A stretch of DNA of 64,000 nucleotides from Drosophila persimilis (GCF_003286085.1 NW_020825346.1:620001-684000), one strand, 5' to 3'; shown: positions 1 through 13,066, counted from the first letter of the stretch. Translations and numbers: made by a program. The notes: a model not told the origin generated them from the letters alone.

Positions 1-3000
1 GGAGACCATCGCAGGTGGGAGATGGGAGGTAGGAAACTTTGATAACTTTTCAAGGCAGAATAATGTGGGAGTGTGTGGTAGAGGAACTTTCGACTCGACC
101 TTCTTTTGTTCTGCGTGTCTCCCTGGGTCTGGGTCGGGTCACTGGGGTGTTGGAATCACTCTCTAATTGGGTGTGAAATCAGAACGGTGCCCCCAGGGAT
201 ACCGGCAATAGAGTTACTGATGGCTAATGGAATCAGGCCCAAATCGGCATAAGAGTCGGCTCTCATTGCCCTTACAATTCGTATGCAACTCAGTTTTCCA
301 TTAAATGAAATTAAGCTGAAACGGTTTTTTATTTACATATGAAAAGATATGCAGTTATAGGATTTGTCAGCCGAGTGCCTTGCCAATGAAATGCATTATA
401 AAAAATTGCACTCGCACTAACTGAATCAGATGCTTATCAGCTGCAATTAATGTACAGATAGGGCTGTTAAAAGGCTCAGCCATCCCCAAATATTTGGCCC
501 TTTGGCCCATCCATGGCCAAGTGCTAAGCTGCTGACGAGGGCGGACAGGCGGGGATTAAATCAGCACAGAACAGAACAGAACAGAGCAGGGCCGACAATT
601 GATCAATTGCAGGAGATTAGCGCCACCACCGCCACCGTCCATGTGTCACCTCGACGAAATGCAAGTAATTAAAAAATAATACAATTTTAATGGCCAGACC
701 GACGGACCAAGAATCGCAACTCATTTATGTTCCTGTCTGTTAGCGGGCTAACAGGCTGATGTCCGATGGCTGATGGCTGAAAGTGGCAGCGATTAGATTA
801 GAGTGTGGAAGCAGTTAGTCATGGTCGCTAATGAACTACTTTTGGCCGTAATTGGCCAAACAATGCCCGCCCGCCAGCCAGCCAGCCAGCCAGCCAGCCG
901 ATAAATAGGCAACACTTGATGGACGCAATGTGGATCTGCACATGGCTGGCTGGCTGCCACCTCAAAGCCCCCTGACCACAGACACTGACAGAGATATATG
1001 GAAGTAGCATGGGGCTGGGGGTTGAAAATATAAATGAAAATTTTCACAGCATTTGCATATGAATGATTCACACGGGCCATGCATAACAAAGGTCTGCGCG
1101 GGATGGCTGGTCTGCGACTGTTTGCCCCATAATAAATAAAGGATGAACGGAGTCCAGCCTCCTTCCATCTGCCTGTGGTGCCGAAAAAGGTGCCATGGCG
1201 GAAAGGAAGCAGGAAAACAGCAGCAGCAGGTCCTTTCTTACACCGGGGAAATAGTAGCAAAACATTGTCGCTACAACCACGGCACCCCCCCCCCCATTAC
1301 CCTGTCCAACACCCCTACACCCCTACACCCCCCCACACCCCACACATGCTCATCAAATATGAAAAGGCAACGAAAATTAACCCGAAAAGAACGGGAAAAC
1401 CAGAAAAAAGAAGTGAGAGAACAAGGAAAACCAAGAAAAGCGAAGCCAAACCCGAACCCAAATGGAATGAAATTTTTTGCCTAGGTCAGCATAAGCGGCA
1501 ATCGCTTCGAAAGCACAAAAAAGAGATGGCTTTATAATAGATATGTATAAAGCAGGGGACGGAACGGAACGGAACGGACTGGACTGGACTGGACTGGCGG
1601 AGCCCCAAGGCCTCGAAGAGATACCTGACCTCTGGCCTCTGGCCTGAGCCCCTGCTCGATTTCCACATTCTTAAAGTTTCATTGTTTTTTTTTGTTGTTG
1701 TTCGTTCTTTTTTTTTTTTGTTCTTTGTTTCAGTCAAAAACCATAAAGTTTTCTCAGCACGCACGCACTTTCAAACAATAAAAAAAATATGCCAAAAAAA
1801 GTTACAGTGTACAGAACATGATTCCAAACCTCTTAGTCGGTGGATTTGTTTGGGCACTTGTCAATATTCTTCGATCTGCGATCTTCGTTCGTCGCGATTT
1901 CTCCGCTGTTGGACTCGGTCCGATATCGATACAGACGGGTTTCTTTTCAATGACGTTGTCGTTGTCGTTGTCGTTGTCGTTGGCGTTGGCGTTGGCTTTT
2001 GGCGGCTGCCTCACTGGGACTCTGAATCTGAACGTGGAACTCCGGTGGTTGCTGGCGAATGCTTGTTGGTTGCTGATGATATTGTTGCCTCGCTGGGTGC
2101 TGTTCGGTTTACGGCAAACGTAACCGACAAGTGCTGAACAGGAACTGAAGTCTCTGGGCTGGAGGACGCGTTATTTTAAATCGACCACGGCTCTGTGTGC
2201 TGTACCGACGTACCGACTGTTGCTTCCCCGCGTCGCTGCCAGCTGTTGAATCGAGTCGCCTCTCCGAACTGTTGGCGCACCGCCGTCGTCGCTCCGAAAG
2301 CTTTTCGGAGAAAGCTCTGCCAAGGGCATCTACAGCACGCTGTTAGCGCACTGTTAGGGCTCTGTTAGGGGCTCTGACGGACCCCTAGCGTCTCACGGAA
2401 TCAACCCCTCAACATCCTCAACATCCTCAACACCCTCATCCTCCCCAATGCTGATGTGCCTTTGCATCTAATCCCCAAGTCTCACAACATGCCTTTTGTG
2501 TGCTACAATCGTAATCGTTTGATATTTTAAATAACTGAAATTATAACATTTAAGATACACTATCCTGCAATCCGGCATATGTTGTGCTATGCATTTTCAC
2601 CCAAGAATAATTACAAGTATTTTCTTGAATTACGCACATATTTTATTTCAAATGTTATTCCTCGAATAATTCTAGGAGGGCAGAGCTCTCAAGGAGAGTC
2701 CAGTACAAATGATGTTTCCCCGATGCATATTCTATGACGTTTTCCCAGGAAAACGGCATTGCAATTCAATAAATTTATGTTCTACGAAAATGTGTGTCTT
2801 TTTACTCAGTTGCAGAGTCTCTGTTCAATGGACATTGAAGATGGTGGATTGGATTGGAACATTAATCCAATTTGCGTTCTTTCCAATCCACTTTTCCATC
2901 TGAGAAGCACTGCTTTTGCAGGGATTTTCCAGTTACAAAAGGGGTAATGAAGCCAATCGCACTGAATCCAACCTTGAACTTGACACACTGGGCGGCACAC

Positions 3001-6000
3001 TTGTTTCCTTGGTTCTTTGGCCCTTGTTAAAGAACTTCCTGCTGGCAGGCAGTCGGCCTCCTCTGAAGCGTCACATGACCAACAAGTGGAGTGGCAAGGA
3101 AAAAAGGCAGCAGCCGACCCAAAAAAGGACACTGAAGGGCAGACAGTTGCATGCGAGACGGGGAAAGTAATTACACAGCCCACGGGCCAGCCCAGTCCTC
3201 TCCTCTCCTCTCCTTTCCACTCCAGTCCCCCCTGGCGTCAGTTACCTGTGCACAAGCCACGGCTTTAACTGGAAAACCTTGGAGAATCTGTCAAAGCGAA
3301 GGCTTTAAAGTGGCGCCCGAGGACGCTCTTTGGAATCACCTGAAATTCATACCAGAATGAGGTGCAGCCTTGGGGGGGGGGGTAGAGGTTCTGCTAAACA
3401 AACGAGATTTTGTATGCCACGGCCCCTTTGGCGTTGCCAAGGAAGCCATTTCAATCGGATCTGCCTTGAGACTGCCATTTCTAACCAAGTGCAATACAAA
3501 AGAAGCACAAAAGGAGCAGCGGTCGCCGAGGGGTGCCAGCATTTGGGTGCAGCTGGAGATAGGTCTTTGGGTCTGGCTCTCTGGCTCCATGGCTGCATGG
3601 CTCCATGGCTCTGTGGCGCTCCTTTGTCCGGGATCTGGCTGCCATGGTGGCTGCGTATGCTTGATAATTCCGCTTGCAGTGTTGTGAGGTCTAGTGCCAT
3701 AAATATTTTGGCTGGCAATAAATCATCATCATTGACAACGGCCGCTGCTACGCCTCAGTCTCCGTCTCCGTCCCTCAACGTCACCGGCTGCGGATACGGC
3801 TACTCGACCTCGTCCACCTCTTAGAACTCCGGCCGAACGGCGTTAAAAGTGAAAACACATAAACGTTGATGCCTTCCATTGTACTTACTCGATTTATACC
3901 CTCACAGAAGGTACTTCCAGTTTGACCAGACACTTGCAGTCCCTCTTCTGTTTCGTTTTGTAAAACCGGAAACAATGGATCTGCATGGGTACGAAAAGCC
4001 CCGGACCCGTAAGCCAATCTTCTTTTTCTGGCTTTACAAGGCGCTGGTGCTGGCGGAACCACCTAGCATGTCCGTATTCGTGTCCGTGTCTGTGTCCGGC
4101 ACTGGAACATCTCCACTCCAGCTGCTGCTGCGTTATGGTCGTGGTCGTTAAGCTCTTACGTTACTTTGTTTCCCTTCTTTGTCACGAGTTTATGTAGTTC
4201 CTACCCCTTCCACTTCTCCACACTGCTTCACACTCATTTGAACTCATCTCAGTCTCGTACCTATTCATGAGAGTGTCCCCGCATTCGCCTCTAAATGCTG
4301 AACGGATTGGGGATGGCACTGGCTGGCATTAGGACCCTCATGACAACACATCGCAACAAAGTTGAAAGCAGCACTTCTCTCAGCTGGTAAAGAGATTTCT
4401 TTCCAATAACAACAAATAATTTACCATACGCTGTAATCATTAAAACGGCAACACTGGTACCTACCATATAGTCCTGCGAGGATACGTCCAGGTAAGGCCA
4501 GGCACCAATGCAAAGCTACTCGCTGACCCAGCATTCGGTTGGGCAATAGCCAATGCATAAATTGAGTATTTTTTTGCTTCTACATCATTTCTAATGGGGC
4601 AGCTCTCTCTATTACCGAATGCTGTCAAGGGAATTGCTTTGGCTCATCTTTGAGACCAGCAGTAGATCGGATCTCTTTGCGATGCTTTTGCCATCGTCTG
4701 CATAACTACGGACCCTCCCAGCCCAGGTTGCTATTTGCACCACCCCCTTGCCTGTTTTTCCAGCTATGTTTTTCAAGTTGTTTTCCAGCAGCCCAGGGAC
4801 TCGTGGACATAATTAGGCCTGCTGATGAACGATGCTTTCGTTTTCCCCCGCAGATCTTTTACTTAAAGTTCAAAGATAATACTAGTCTGGTATCGGACAA
4901 ACCGAAAAAAATCCCTACTTCCATTCAGGCTTATCTTGGAATTAATTCTAGTCAATGGCTAGGAGGCCTTAAGGCGCTTCTGAAAACTAAATGACATTTC
5001 TGTTGAGTATAGCAAATTTTCCATAGGTCTGTGAAAAATCACAGCTTCAGATGTCACAGAAGCAGTACATCTGGAATCTAATGGAATAGGATGTGGTTGA
5101 TATACACAAGTGGATTTGCGTCGCTCCGTTGAGGTGTACTGTCGTCAATATTTTCTGTCGAAGCGTAGATACAAAACGCATGAGCGTGGGGGAGGCGAGC
5201 GTGGGAGAGCGAACGCCAGATTCAACAAGGCCTGATGCAATCGCATGTCAAGTTCCATTATCTGCATCTGTATCTGTCCCTGCCTTGTGCCTGCACTCGT
5301 ACGTATACGTGATGCCCTTTCAATTTGTCGCTGCTGTTGTTTTACCCTTTGTCTCTCTCTCTCTCTCTCTCAGCAACAGAAACCTATTTACACTTGTTGT
5401 CGCATGCATTAATTGGTCATAGCAGCGGCAAATAAAGTAAAAAAGGATGGAGACCGGCCAGCGTGTGGGACGGTGGTGCGTCAATCCATCGTGTGCAATG
5501 TGGGGGAGGCTGCGCTGCGAAGGGTTATCCGTCGAGATGGTTATTTATAGCTCTCTAATTGAGTGAAAGACAGTTGAAAAGTGTTGACACCATGCCCTAC
5601 GCTATGCCTTCCGATACACAGCTCCAAAGTGTCCCTGAACTGTTGCCAAAACTGTCCAAAACTTTCCCAGCAGGGGAAAAGGGAATGTTGCACTTGAAGA
5701 CAGCAGAGATTTAAGCATTTAAGAGAGACCCCCAAACCCCCATTTTGATGGTATTTTGCATACAATTCCAATTCAATAATTAAATATTTCATTTCGAATT
5801 GGCCAAAGACAGCAAGAATGTCCCATCTCCTTTTATTCTTTTATTCTTTTATTCGAGATATTGCAGGATGTAAGTCATAATTGTAAGTACGCGTATGTCT
5901 GTAAGGGCTTTCCCAGAGTCGGTACTCGTATAACGCTCTATTTTATTGTTGTTGTTTTGTTTTTCCATCTGTTGCTCTTGTTTGCGCTACTCCAGCACTT

Positions 6001-6600
6001 TATTTATTCCGAATTCCCCAAATCCCAGGGCGAGAGTGTGGCACAAAGCACCGGAACAGAGGGGCATGCAGCAGCCCGGAGGGGGGGGTGCTACCGTACC
6101 GTGCGAGATACGGATGTACATCTGTCAACTAATATTTTATTTTTTTGCTGGGGCAAGAGTTAAGTTAACAGTTACTCGCTTTGCCGCTTTGCTGCTGTGC
6201 TGCTTTCCTTGTTCGCGTTACGATGCAATAAATCATGACCAGGACCAGCAGCAAGGACATCTCAATCCCGCTTACATCCCCTTTTCTCCGACTCACAGAA
6301 TTCGAGCGTACATATGTATTGTGTGTGTGTGTGTGCATGGAGAGATGGGGGGGGGAGTAGACCAGAGGAACTGGGAGATGGAGTGAGATGCGTATAAATA
6401 AATTCAATTTGGCAATACAGAACAGAAACGGGGGCAGGCAAGAGTCGAAAATCAAACCCAAAAATACCATCAACATTTTGCTGGAAAACTGCATTCGCTG
6501 ATCCCCAGAAAAATGTAAATATTTAAATCTATAGGTAGTACCAGAAACTCCTCCTCCTTGAATGAAACCTCAAATCAAAGCAGTAGGCCCATTTCACTTG
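1..6600. other. Spacer without a supported gene
   Basis: I see no convincing coding exon, splice pattern or RNA gene on either strand. The open frames are short, overlap one another and are rich in simple sequence. The stretch carries many 4-6 bp tandem repeats: an ACAGA-type run near 570, a CAGC-type run at 873-899, GGAAC followed by GGACT pentamers at 1558-1598, and TTATTCT units near 5830. A GC-richer block at about 2200-2400 could be a promoter or untranslated exon, but nothing decides this. Confidence 0.5.
1957..1997. repeat. Hexanucleotide microsatellite
   Basis: A run of GTTGTC units grading into GTTGGC units. It lies in the gene-free left part of the window and gives repetitive Leu/Ser or Asn/Asp peptides in every frame, which explains the short open frames there. 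Confidence 0.8.
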
Positions 6601-6640
6601 CTTTTCATCCACGTACACAAAAAAGTCATAAGTCAATTTT

Positions 6641-6650
6641 TGTCACACTG
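6641..6650 (+). promoter_or_regulatory. Motif-1-like core promoter of SMSr
   Basis: The sequence TGTCACACTG matches Drosophila core-promoter motif 1 (consensus YGGTCACACTR) except for one base, and lies 56 bp upstream of the SMSr start codon. Motif 1 marks TATA-less housekeeping promoters in flies. The inference is that transcription starts about here, giving a short 5' leader of roughly 50 nt. Confidence 0.5.
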
Positions 6651-6705
6651 ACAGAGACTTACAGATTGACAGCAGAGCAACAATTGCAGGACGTGTAATA
6701 AGCCC

Positions 6706-8436
6706 ATGGAAACCCTCAAGGAACGAAAAGGGAAAGGTTCAGCAATGGGCGACGGTGAGATTTGTAAGTCAGTAGCAGAGGTGCTAGGCGGGCAGGTCTC
6801 GGCCCACGATCAGGACTCGTCGAAACGTATTGACGGCAGAGCCGGGGCAGCAGGGGAAACACCGCAGGATCAGGGCGACACCCCCACCGTGATCAAGACG
6901 AAGGAAGACAGCGTCGTCGTGGATGTGGATCCTTGTAAGGCGACTCAATGGGGACTGGACGATGTGGTGAGCTGGGCCAATGGCGAGCACTTCTCCAGGG
7001 TTCTAAGCGACTGCTTGCGCGCGGAGTCCATTGACGGACCGGTCCTGCTGTCCCTGACCGAATCGGACATCAGAGAGCTGCGCTACGGGCTCGACTACAA
7101 GCTCGCCTTTGGCGAGCTCAAAAAGTTCTGGCTGGCGGTCTGCAAGCTCCAGCAGCTGGTGAAGGTCAGCGGCAGGTCCAAATCGCTGGCGCAGGTCGGG
7201 GGGCAGCAGGAGGTGCACTGCCCCAGCGATGGGTCCCGCTGCGAGAGGCATGGGCGCATGGCCAGGACCCACATACCGCCGGAGTACTCGAAGACGGCCT
7301 TGAGCCTGGGCTACTCGTTTGTGGTGACCTGGATAGCCTCGTTCGTGATGGTGATTGTGCACGAGCACGTGCCGGATATGGAGCGCTACCCGCCGCTGCC
7401 GGACATCTTTCTCGACAATCTTCCGCACATTCCCTGGGCCTTCGACATGTGCGAGATCACCGGCTCGGTGCTGTTCACCTTGTGGGTGCTGGTCCTGATC
7501 TTCCACAAGCACCGAATGGTGATGCTGCGGCGCTTCTGCGCGCTGGCCGGCACCGTCTTCCTGCTGCGCTGCGTGACCATGCTGCTCACGTCGCTGAGTG
7601 TGCCGGGGACCCATCTGAAGTGCAGCCAAAAGGACTACGCCATCGACAAGGACAGCGTGGACGCGACGAACGCCATGGTCCTGCGCATGGGCCGGGCCTA
7701 CCGCATCTGGAGCGGACTGGGCATGTCAATACAGGGCGTGCGGACGTGCGGCGACTATATGTTCAGTGGCCACACCGTTGCCCTGACCATGCTCAACTTT
7801 TTCATCACGGAGTACACGCCACGCACGCTGTACCACCTGCACACGTTCACCTGGCTGCTGAACATGTTCGGGGTCTTCTTCATACTGGCCGCCCACGAGC
7901 ACTACTCCATCGATGTCTTCGTGGGCTTCTACATCACGTCGCGCCTGTTCCTCTACTACCACACGCTGGCGAACAACAGATCCCTCATGCAGAGCGACGC
8001 CGGCCGGACGCGCATCTGGTTCCCCCTGCTCAGCTACTTCGAGAGCGCCGCAGAGGGCATTGTGCCCAACGAGTTCGATTCGCCCCGCACCCTGTTCCGC
8101 CGCCTGAACGGACACTTCTCGAGGGCCAAGCACTACATGAAGATGGGACTGCATCGCTGCTGGCTGGAGGAACATTTCTCCCTCAAGTCATCGATGCTTA
8201 GCTTTGGGAGCTCGCAGCAGATCTCTTCCCAGAGTAGTCAGACCACCCAGACGACGAGCAGTACGAGTGACATGGACATGTCGTTGTCTGAGCCAGAAGC
8301 CCACAACCAGAGCCACAACGGGATTGTCAGAGGTGTCGGACTTGAGCCCTGCTCCAGGGTCGGCGGGACCTCAGGCCAGACTTCCCAGACTTCTTTTCCG
8401 CTGCTGCCGAAAAAGAAGAAGGTGGTGAAGATCTGA
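6706..8436 (+). CDS. SMSr: SAM-domain sphingomyelin synthase-related protein (ceramide phosphoethanolamine synthase)
   Basis: 576 aa in one exon. A SAM domain occupies about residues 80-145 (starting [13 protein letters not shown]), followed by six hydrophobic segments from about residue 200 to 425. Both signature blocks of the sphingomyelin synthase family are intact: [10 protein letters not shown] (His356) and AHEHYSIDV (His399, Asp403), giving the His-His-Asp triad of the lipid phosphatase fold, then [16 protein letters not shown]. SMSr proteins sit in the ER membrane and transfer phosphoethanolamine to ceramide. The N-terminal 79 residues and the Ser/Thr-rich tail ending in a PKKKKVV basic patch are low in complexity. 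A second ATG (residue 15) is an alternative start. Lack of introns is notable (see findings). The family call is firm; assignment as the only SMSr of this genome is not testable here. Confidence 0.93.
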   Translation: METLKERKGKGSAMGDGEICKSVAEVLGGQVSAHDQDSSKRIDGRAGAAGETPQDQGDTPTVIKTKEDSVVVDVDPCKATQWGLDDVVSWANGEHFSRVLSDCLRAESIDGPVLLSLTESDIRELRYGLDYKLAFGELKKFWLAVCKLQQLVKVSGRSKSLAQVGGQQEVHCPSDGSRCERHGRMARTHIPPEYSKTALSLGYSFVVTWIASFVMVIVHEHVPDMERYPPLPDIFLDNLPHIPWAFDMCEITGSVLFTLWVLVLIFHKHRMVMLRRFCALAGTVFLLRCVTMLLTSLSVPGTHLKCSQKDYAIDKDSVDATNAMVLRMGRAYRIWSGLGMSIQGVRTCGDYMFSGHTVALTMLNFFITEYTPRTLYHLHTFTWLLNMFGVFFILAAHEHYSIDVFVGFYITSRLFLYYHTLANNRSLMQSDAGRTRIWFPLLSYFESAAEGIVPNEFDSPRTLFRRLNGHFSRAKHYMKMGLHRCWLEEHFSLKSSMLSFGSSQQISSQSSQTTQTTSSTSDMDMSLSEPEAHNQSHNGIVRGVGLEPCSRVGGTSGQTSQTSFPLLPKKKKVVKI

Positions 8437-8518
8437 TTGTGATTTGGGATTTGTATCCTCGAATGTGTACCGCAAACAGCTCTTGAACAGCTTTTCCCCA
8501 TTGCAACTCCTCTATGGG

Positions 8519-8855
8519 TGTACATCCATCACTCTCTCCATCATTACTAGTGTCCTTCCAGTGGAATGTCGACTTCTTTTGCCGAAAGATGTCCTGCCAC
8601 GGCCATAGAGCCGTTGATGATAATCCCCTGAATAAAATCCGATAAAGATAATTTGTATAATATCGAATACTTTGTGATTGCATTTTGTTTAAATGATGAG
8701 TGTACATCCATCACCCTCTCCATCATTACTAGTGTCCTTCCAGTGGAATGTCGACTTATTTTGCCGAAAGATGTCCTGCCACGGCCATAGAGCCGTTGAT
8801 GATAATCCCCTGAATAAAATCCGATAAAGATAATTTGTATTATATCGAATACTTT
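8519..8855 (+). repeat. Tandem duplication in SMSr 3' flank, each copy with a poly(A) signal
   Basis: Two nearly identical copies of about 155 bp (8519-8673 and 8701-8855), offset by 182 bp. They begin TGTACATCCATCA and end ATATCGAATACTTT. Each copy contains AATAAA (about 8632 and 8813), so the duplication provides two equivalent cleavage signals downstream of the SMSr stop codon. The few differences (for example ACTCTC against ACCCTC) suggest a recent event. Confidence 0.9.
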
Positions 8856-9117
8856 ATATATACTTATTGTTGAATTGAATGTACATAAGTACATGTGTGT
8901 GGATGTACATATCTATCTACATAGGAAATGAATGGAATAAAATACACAAGTCAAAGTCCCTTTTTGGAATGCCTAAAAGCTTATGCATATGTACCTATGT
9001 ACATATATGCAGAAGCTCTCGAATGTTTTACGACTATTGTACATAAAACTAAACCTCAACAATCGACTTTGAGTCAGGAGCCGAAAAAAAGTGGGAATGA
9101 AAGAAAAAACACGTGAA

Positions 9118-9480
9118 ATTGTAATTTACTATTAATATTATATTTAATTTTAATAATTTAATTATATATTTAATTTATTTAATCTATAAATTTATAAATT
9201 TATTTTTAGTTTATAGTTTTTATATATTTAATATTAATATTTAAACTTAAGATTTTGTCTATTATTGGAATGAATAAACAAATTTCATATTTATATTAAA
9301 TAGATTTTCTACAAATTTAATAATTTATATTTTATTTGTTTTATATTTTTATTTATTTATTTATTTTTAGGTGTTTTATATGTATGTAGATTAAATATGA
9401 GCACATTCAAAAGACTATTTATGTTTCAATCGAAGTGAAATATATTTAATCTTACAATATTTGTACATGTTTAATAACCG
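9118..9480. repeat. AT-rich low-complexity block
   Basis: About 360 bp made almost entirely of A and T, with repeated TTTAATT, ATTTATT and ATATTTAA words. No open frame or terminal repeats are visible. It may be a matrix-attachment-like or degenerate microsatellite region; its function is unknown. Confidence 0.7.
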
Positions 9481-10112
9481 AATTAAATTCATTTAAATAT
9501 GGGTGTGTTTTTATTGACTATGAGAATAAACATAAACTAAGAAAATTGAATGGTAAATTTGAAGCAAAAACAAGATGCACAAATTATTTGACTTCCTGCA
9601 TTTATTGTTAATCATGATTACATATAATAAACATTTTAGCCAAGGAACCACTTTAGGCCGGGTCTTGGACCACAGTGGCATGGAATCAGCATTGCCTTTT
9701 AAGGACATAGAGCTGCCAGGAGCCATGCATGGATGCAGGAAAGAGATAAACAGTGGGTGCACAGTAGGTGCCGAAATATGGTATGGGTTCAGGGAGAGAG
9801 CGAGAGATGCATGTTTGGCATTGTAGTCACAGCTTTCTGCTATGTACTGAGCGCCCAATCAGAAAAAGGCGACGCTTATGACACAACAAACTGAATTAAT
9901 TCCATTCTCTACTCCCCATTAAGGTGGCTCAACGCTGGACAAGAGCACGGCGTAATTTGTACTGTATTCTCACACTTTCATTGCTGTGGAGCTGCCAGAG
10001 GATGTGAAAGCATGAGAGAGATAAACAGTGCCAGCTGCATGGCGTTGATAGGAAACCATTGTTCCAGAGGGAGACGCACGTAGGAATCGCCACTTAATGC
10101 CCAATCATAGAA

Positions 10113-10136
10113 TTACGTCACGATACGCTTACGTCA
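10113..10136 (+). promoter_or_regulatory. Pair of CRE/ATF-like sites
   Basis: Two copies of TTACGTCA (10113-10120 and 10129-10136), 16 bp apart. This matches the binding site of CREB/ATF bZIP factors. They lie in the spacer, 1.3 kb downstream of SMSr and beyond the 3' end of Or9a, with no adjacent promoter recognised, so function is inference only. Confidence 0.35.
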
Positions 10137-11740
10137 CAATCTGATCTGATTGCTGTAGGCACAAGTGCAGCCTTTGCCAGAGTTATATTTTCGACACTTT
10201 TAATGCTTGATGCCAAAATACCAAAAATGAAAGCTCGAACGGGGTGGATAGGAGCTGTTGCATGGAATTGTTTTCTCTATTTCCTGCTGTGATTCCCCTA
10301 CGTTAGATATGCTATGTATTGGATGGCCAATCGGAGACTGTCGGAGCAGGCATGCAGTCCCCTCTCATTCACTCATGTTAATGGACATTTTAATCCTTGA
10401 TAAGGATATGGAGTCTCAAGCACAAAGCGGGTTTAGAGTCAGCTTTTGTCTAAAGTGCACCGGAGCCATGGCCGAGGCGGGAGTGCCTTCAAGGGCACAA
10501 AAAAAATGGTGAATCCAACCAGATATTACCTTGCTGTTTCTGCAGTTATTGCTGTTGGTGCTGTTCGATTCGGGCAGCAGCAGCACAACAGCACCACCTG
10601 CCACTGGCAGGGCCAAAAAAGGGGCGTATGAAACTATTCAGCGATATTCCGTGGAATTCTTTCCTTTGCTGCCTGCACCTTTGCAAAATAAACGCACAAA
10701 AAAGCCAAAAATATTGCAAAATTCCACCATGAGAAGAGTCTGGTAGGAAGGTAAGTGTGGGTGCGGGTGTGGGTAGGTACACATCCTGGTCTTTTATTGT
10801 TATATTTAACATTCACCTAGAACAGCCTTTTCATCCTCTTACTCGGGGATACTCCTTCTGATCGATGGCAAACAAAACAGTTGAGCAGTCCGATCCTAGC
10901 GAAACTCTTTCTTCTCTTTCTGATAAATTGATGCAGCAAATGCAACTCGACAGGCGAGATTCGAAAACAGAGAGGTCATGTCCAGTGGATTGACGGCTGA
11001 GGAATAAGGGGGAAGGTTTTTGCTTTTGGCTTGATTAGAAAAAGAGGGAAGTTCTTGGACAGGTTAGCGGAAAGTTGGCGCGAAGTTTGGGGCCAAGGCT
11101 GCCGGAATCTTGGAACTAAAGGACAAGACTTTTGTGGAGGGGGATGTTGGGTGTGCTGTGGTTTCCGACTGGCCGAATCGAAAGTGAATTAAACTGATGG
11201 CGTGTCTGAATCAGAGTCTGGGACCTGAGACTGCAGCTAAAACGAAAATACGCCAAACTTCCACCTAGCTGAAGTGGGAACAGAAAAGTGAAAGAGTTGC
11301 CACTTGAAGAATTAAAGAGGCGTAACATCATGAGTCCTTGTCTTTGGTCCCTCCTTCCACTCATCGTTTTTTCTCCTACTCCATAGTGTTTTCGTTTTTT
11401 ATTGTTTGCCCTTATTCCACCCTCAAGAGCGAATTAATTTTCTTCATTTATTAACCCTTAGTTTTCCCCCCTTTTTCATTGCATTTGTTCGCATCAGGTT
11501 TTTCCCCTCTTCTCCTCTTCCTCCTCCTCCTCCCCCTCCACGAAAACGAAATTGCTTTCGTTGAAAAATGCTGGCGCATAGCAGGGGGATGCTTCTATTT
11601 CGCTTCTTCGATTTCCCATTTGAAGTGTTTGAAGTTTAGTTTTTGTAAAGTTTCCTCTCTTTTCAGTTGTATGTCTTGGTGTTCTTTCCGTTATTCTCGG
11701 TTCCTTCTCGACCTAAAGCGGTTTCGTGATCTCCTTCAAA

Positions 11741-13066
11741 TTATACATTAAAGGATCGCAACATCATGATGTACGACATGGCCGAGCGGACAATCTACAG
11801 AGAATAAATTATGTGAAAGAATGATCCCATTAGGAGATGAGTACGCGGGTGGATTCTACCCACCGTTGAAAAGGTGGCCATGCTGGCCTCAAAGAAGTAC
11901 CCCTTCATCTGGCAGGGACGCTGGGCGCGCATGCTCGCGATGAGCAGGACCCGCTTGGTGGACGGCGCGAATTCCATCCAGTTGCTCTCGTAGATGCCGT
12001 CGCCGAAGTCCAGGCTGGCCTCCTTGATGTTCTCGCCACAGCGGGAGTATATGAAGAGGGCGATGAGCAGGGAGCCCACGAAGGCGATAAAGTAGAGGCT
12101 CTGGGGCTTGGGAAACAGGTCGGCCACCTGGAAGCCGATGAAGCAGATCTGCAGGGCCGACAAGAAGAACTGCAGAAAGATCAGAGGCCGGTAGTGATCG
12201 GCAATGAAATCGGCTATCCACAGACCCTTTTGGTGCAGCAGCAGCACCTGGACCACCGCCTCCAGCTCCCCCCTTGGATCCGCCTCGCCCATAGCCGGCA
12301 GATGGACGAGCCGTTGCCTGGCTATCTTAAAGATGGCGCAAACATTGTACGTAAAGAAGAACAGGAGGGTGTCGACGCACAGAGCCATGGTCACCGCACT
12401 GTAGCTGGCCATCACGTTCCACAGGTAGGTGGGAACGAAGAACCACATCACCTGGTAGTCGTACGGATAGACCCCCATGTGGGGCAGCTCCAGATGCAGC
12501 TTGCTGCCGTCGCCCCCGTCGCGCAGCAGGGCCAGGGACATGGTCACGAACGGCTTGATGGCCGCAAAGACACCCGCCATGCAGAAGCAGCGCGTATAGG
12601 TCAGGCTCAGCATCTGGTCACTGCGATTCTCCGCGTCTACAATCTCCTTGGCCTCTGGCCACACGTTGATCTCTGAGGAAGATCGAAACAGGTATTTTCA
12701 GGATCGAAAATGCCTGCTTGTGTGCTTGTGGGCCTTCAGACGTGACTCACCCTTTTCCAGGATGCTCCTGATGCGGTAAATCATGCCCACGAACTCCTTG
12801 CGGTAGTAGACGAACAGCAGGTACTTGACCAGGGTCAACATGCTGGCGAATGTGGAGCCGAGCGTGTCAGAGAGCAGGCTCACCTCGGTTATGTTCTCCC
12901 TGGCGGACAGGAACATGGGCAGCATGAAGGCGAACAGTGGGCCCATGGTCACGAACGTGACCAAGTGACGATCGTTGACCGCCGTGGGGCTCCACAGGTC
13001 GATGCCCATCAGGCGGTAGACGAGTATCTGCACGCGAAGGGAGTTGGTCTCGTTCGTCTTGGCCAT
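11741..13066 (-). CDS. Or9a: Odorant receptor Or9a
   Basis: Three exons: 13066-12751, 12672-11864 and 11794-11741, with phases that close exactly to 392 aa. Introns use GTGAGT...CTCAG (78 bp) and GTGGGT...TGTAG (69 bp). The last exon encodes only 17 residues beginning IVRSAMSYIMMLR, the usual small C-terminal exon of insect odorant receptors. The protein is a seven-helix membrane receptor of the insect OR family, which acts with Orco as a ligand-gated channel in olfactory neurons. Landmarks are LVYRLMGIDLWSP near the N-terminus, LPHMGVYPYD in the second extracellular region, and the conserved C-terminal MRAQRPCQMKGYFFEASM. Sequence and length agree with D. melanogaster Or9a as I recall it. 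The ATG chosen follows the TATA box by about 40 bp; an upstream in-frame stretch is untranslated promoter DNA. Confidence 0.93.

Larger units (their letters stand above)
8860..11740. other. Spacer between SMSr and Or9a
   Basis: No coding exon is supported. It holds an extremely AT-rich block (9118-9480), a pair of CRE-like sites (10113-10136), and two loosely similar segments near 9690 and 9990 that share AGAGATAAACAGTG. The rest is unstructured to the eye. Confidence 0.5.

Noticed and set aside
7449-8201. 250-codon plus-strand frame in another phase of SMSr
   Set aside because: Overlaps the catalytic region of SMSr in a different frame; GC-rich third positions keep it open.
12194-12676. 160-codon plus-strand frame
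   Set aside because: Antisense to Or9a exon 2, which has clear receptor homology and closing splice phases.
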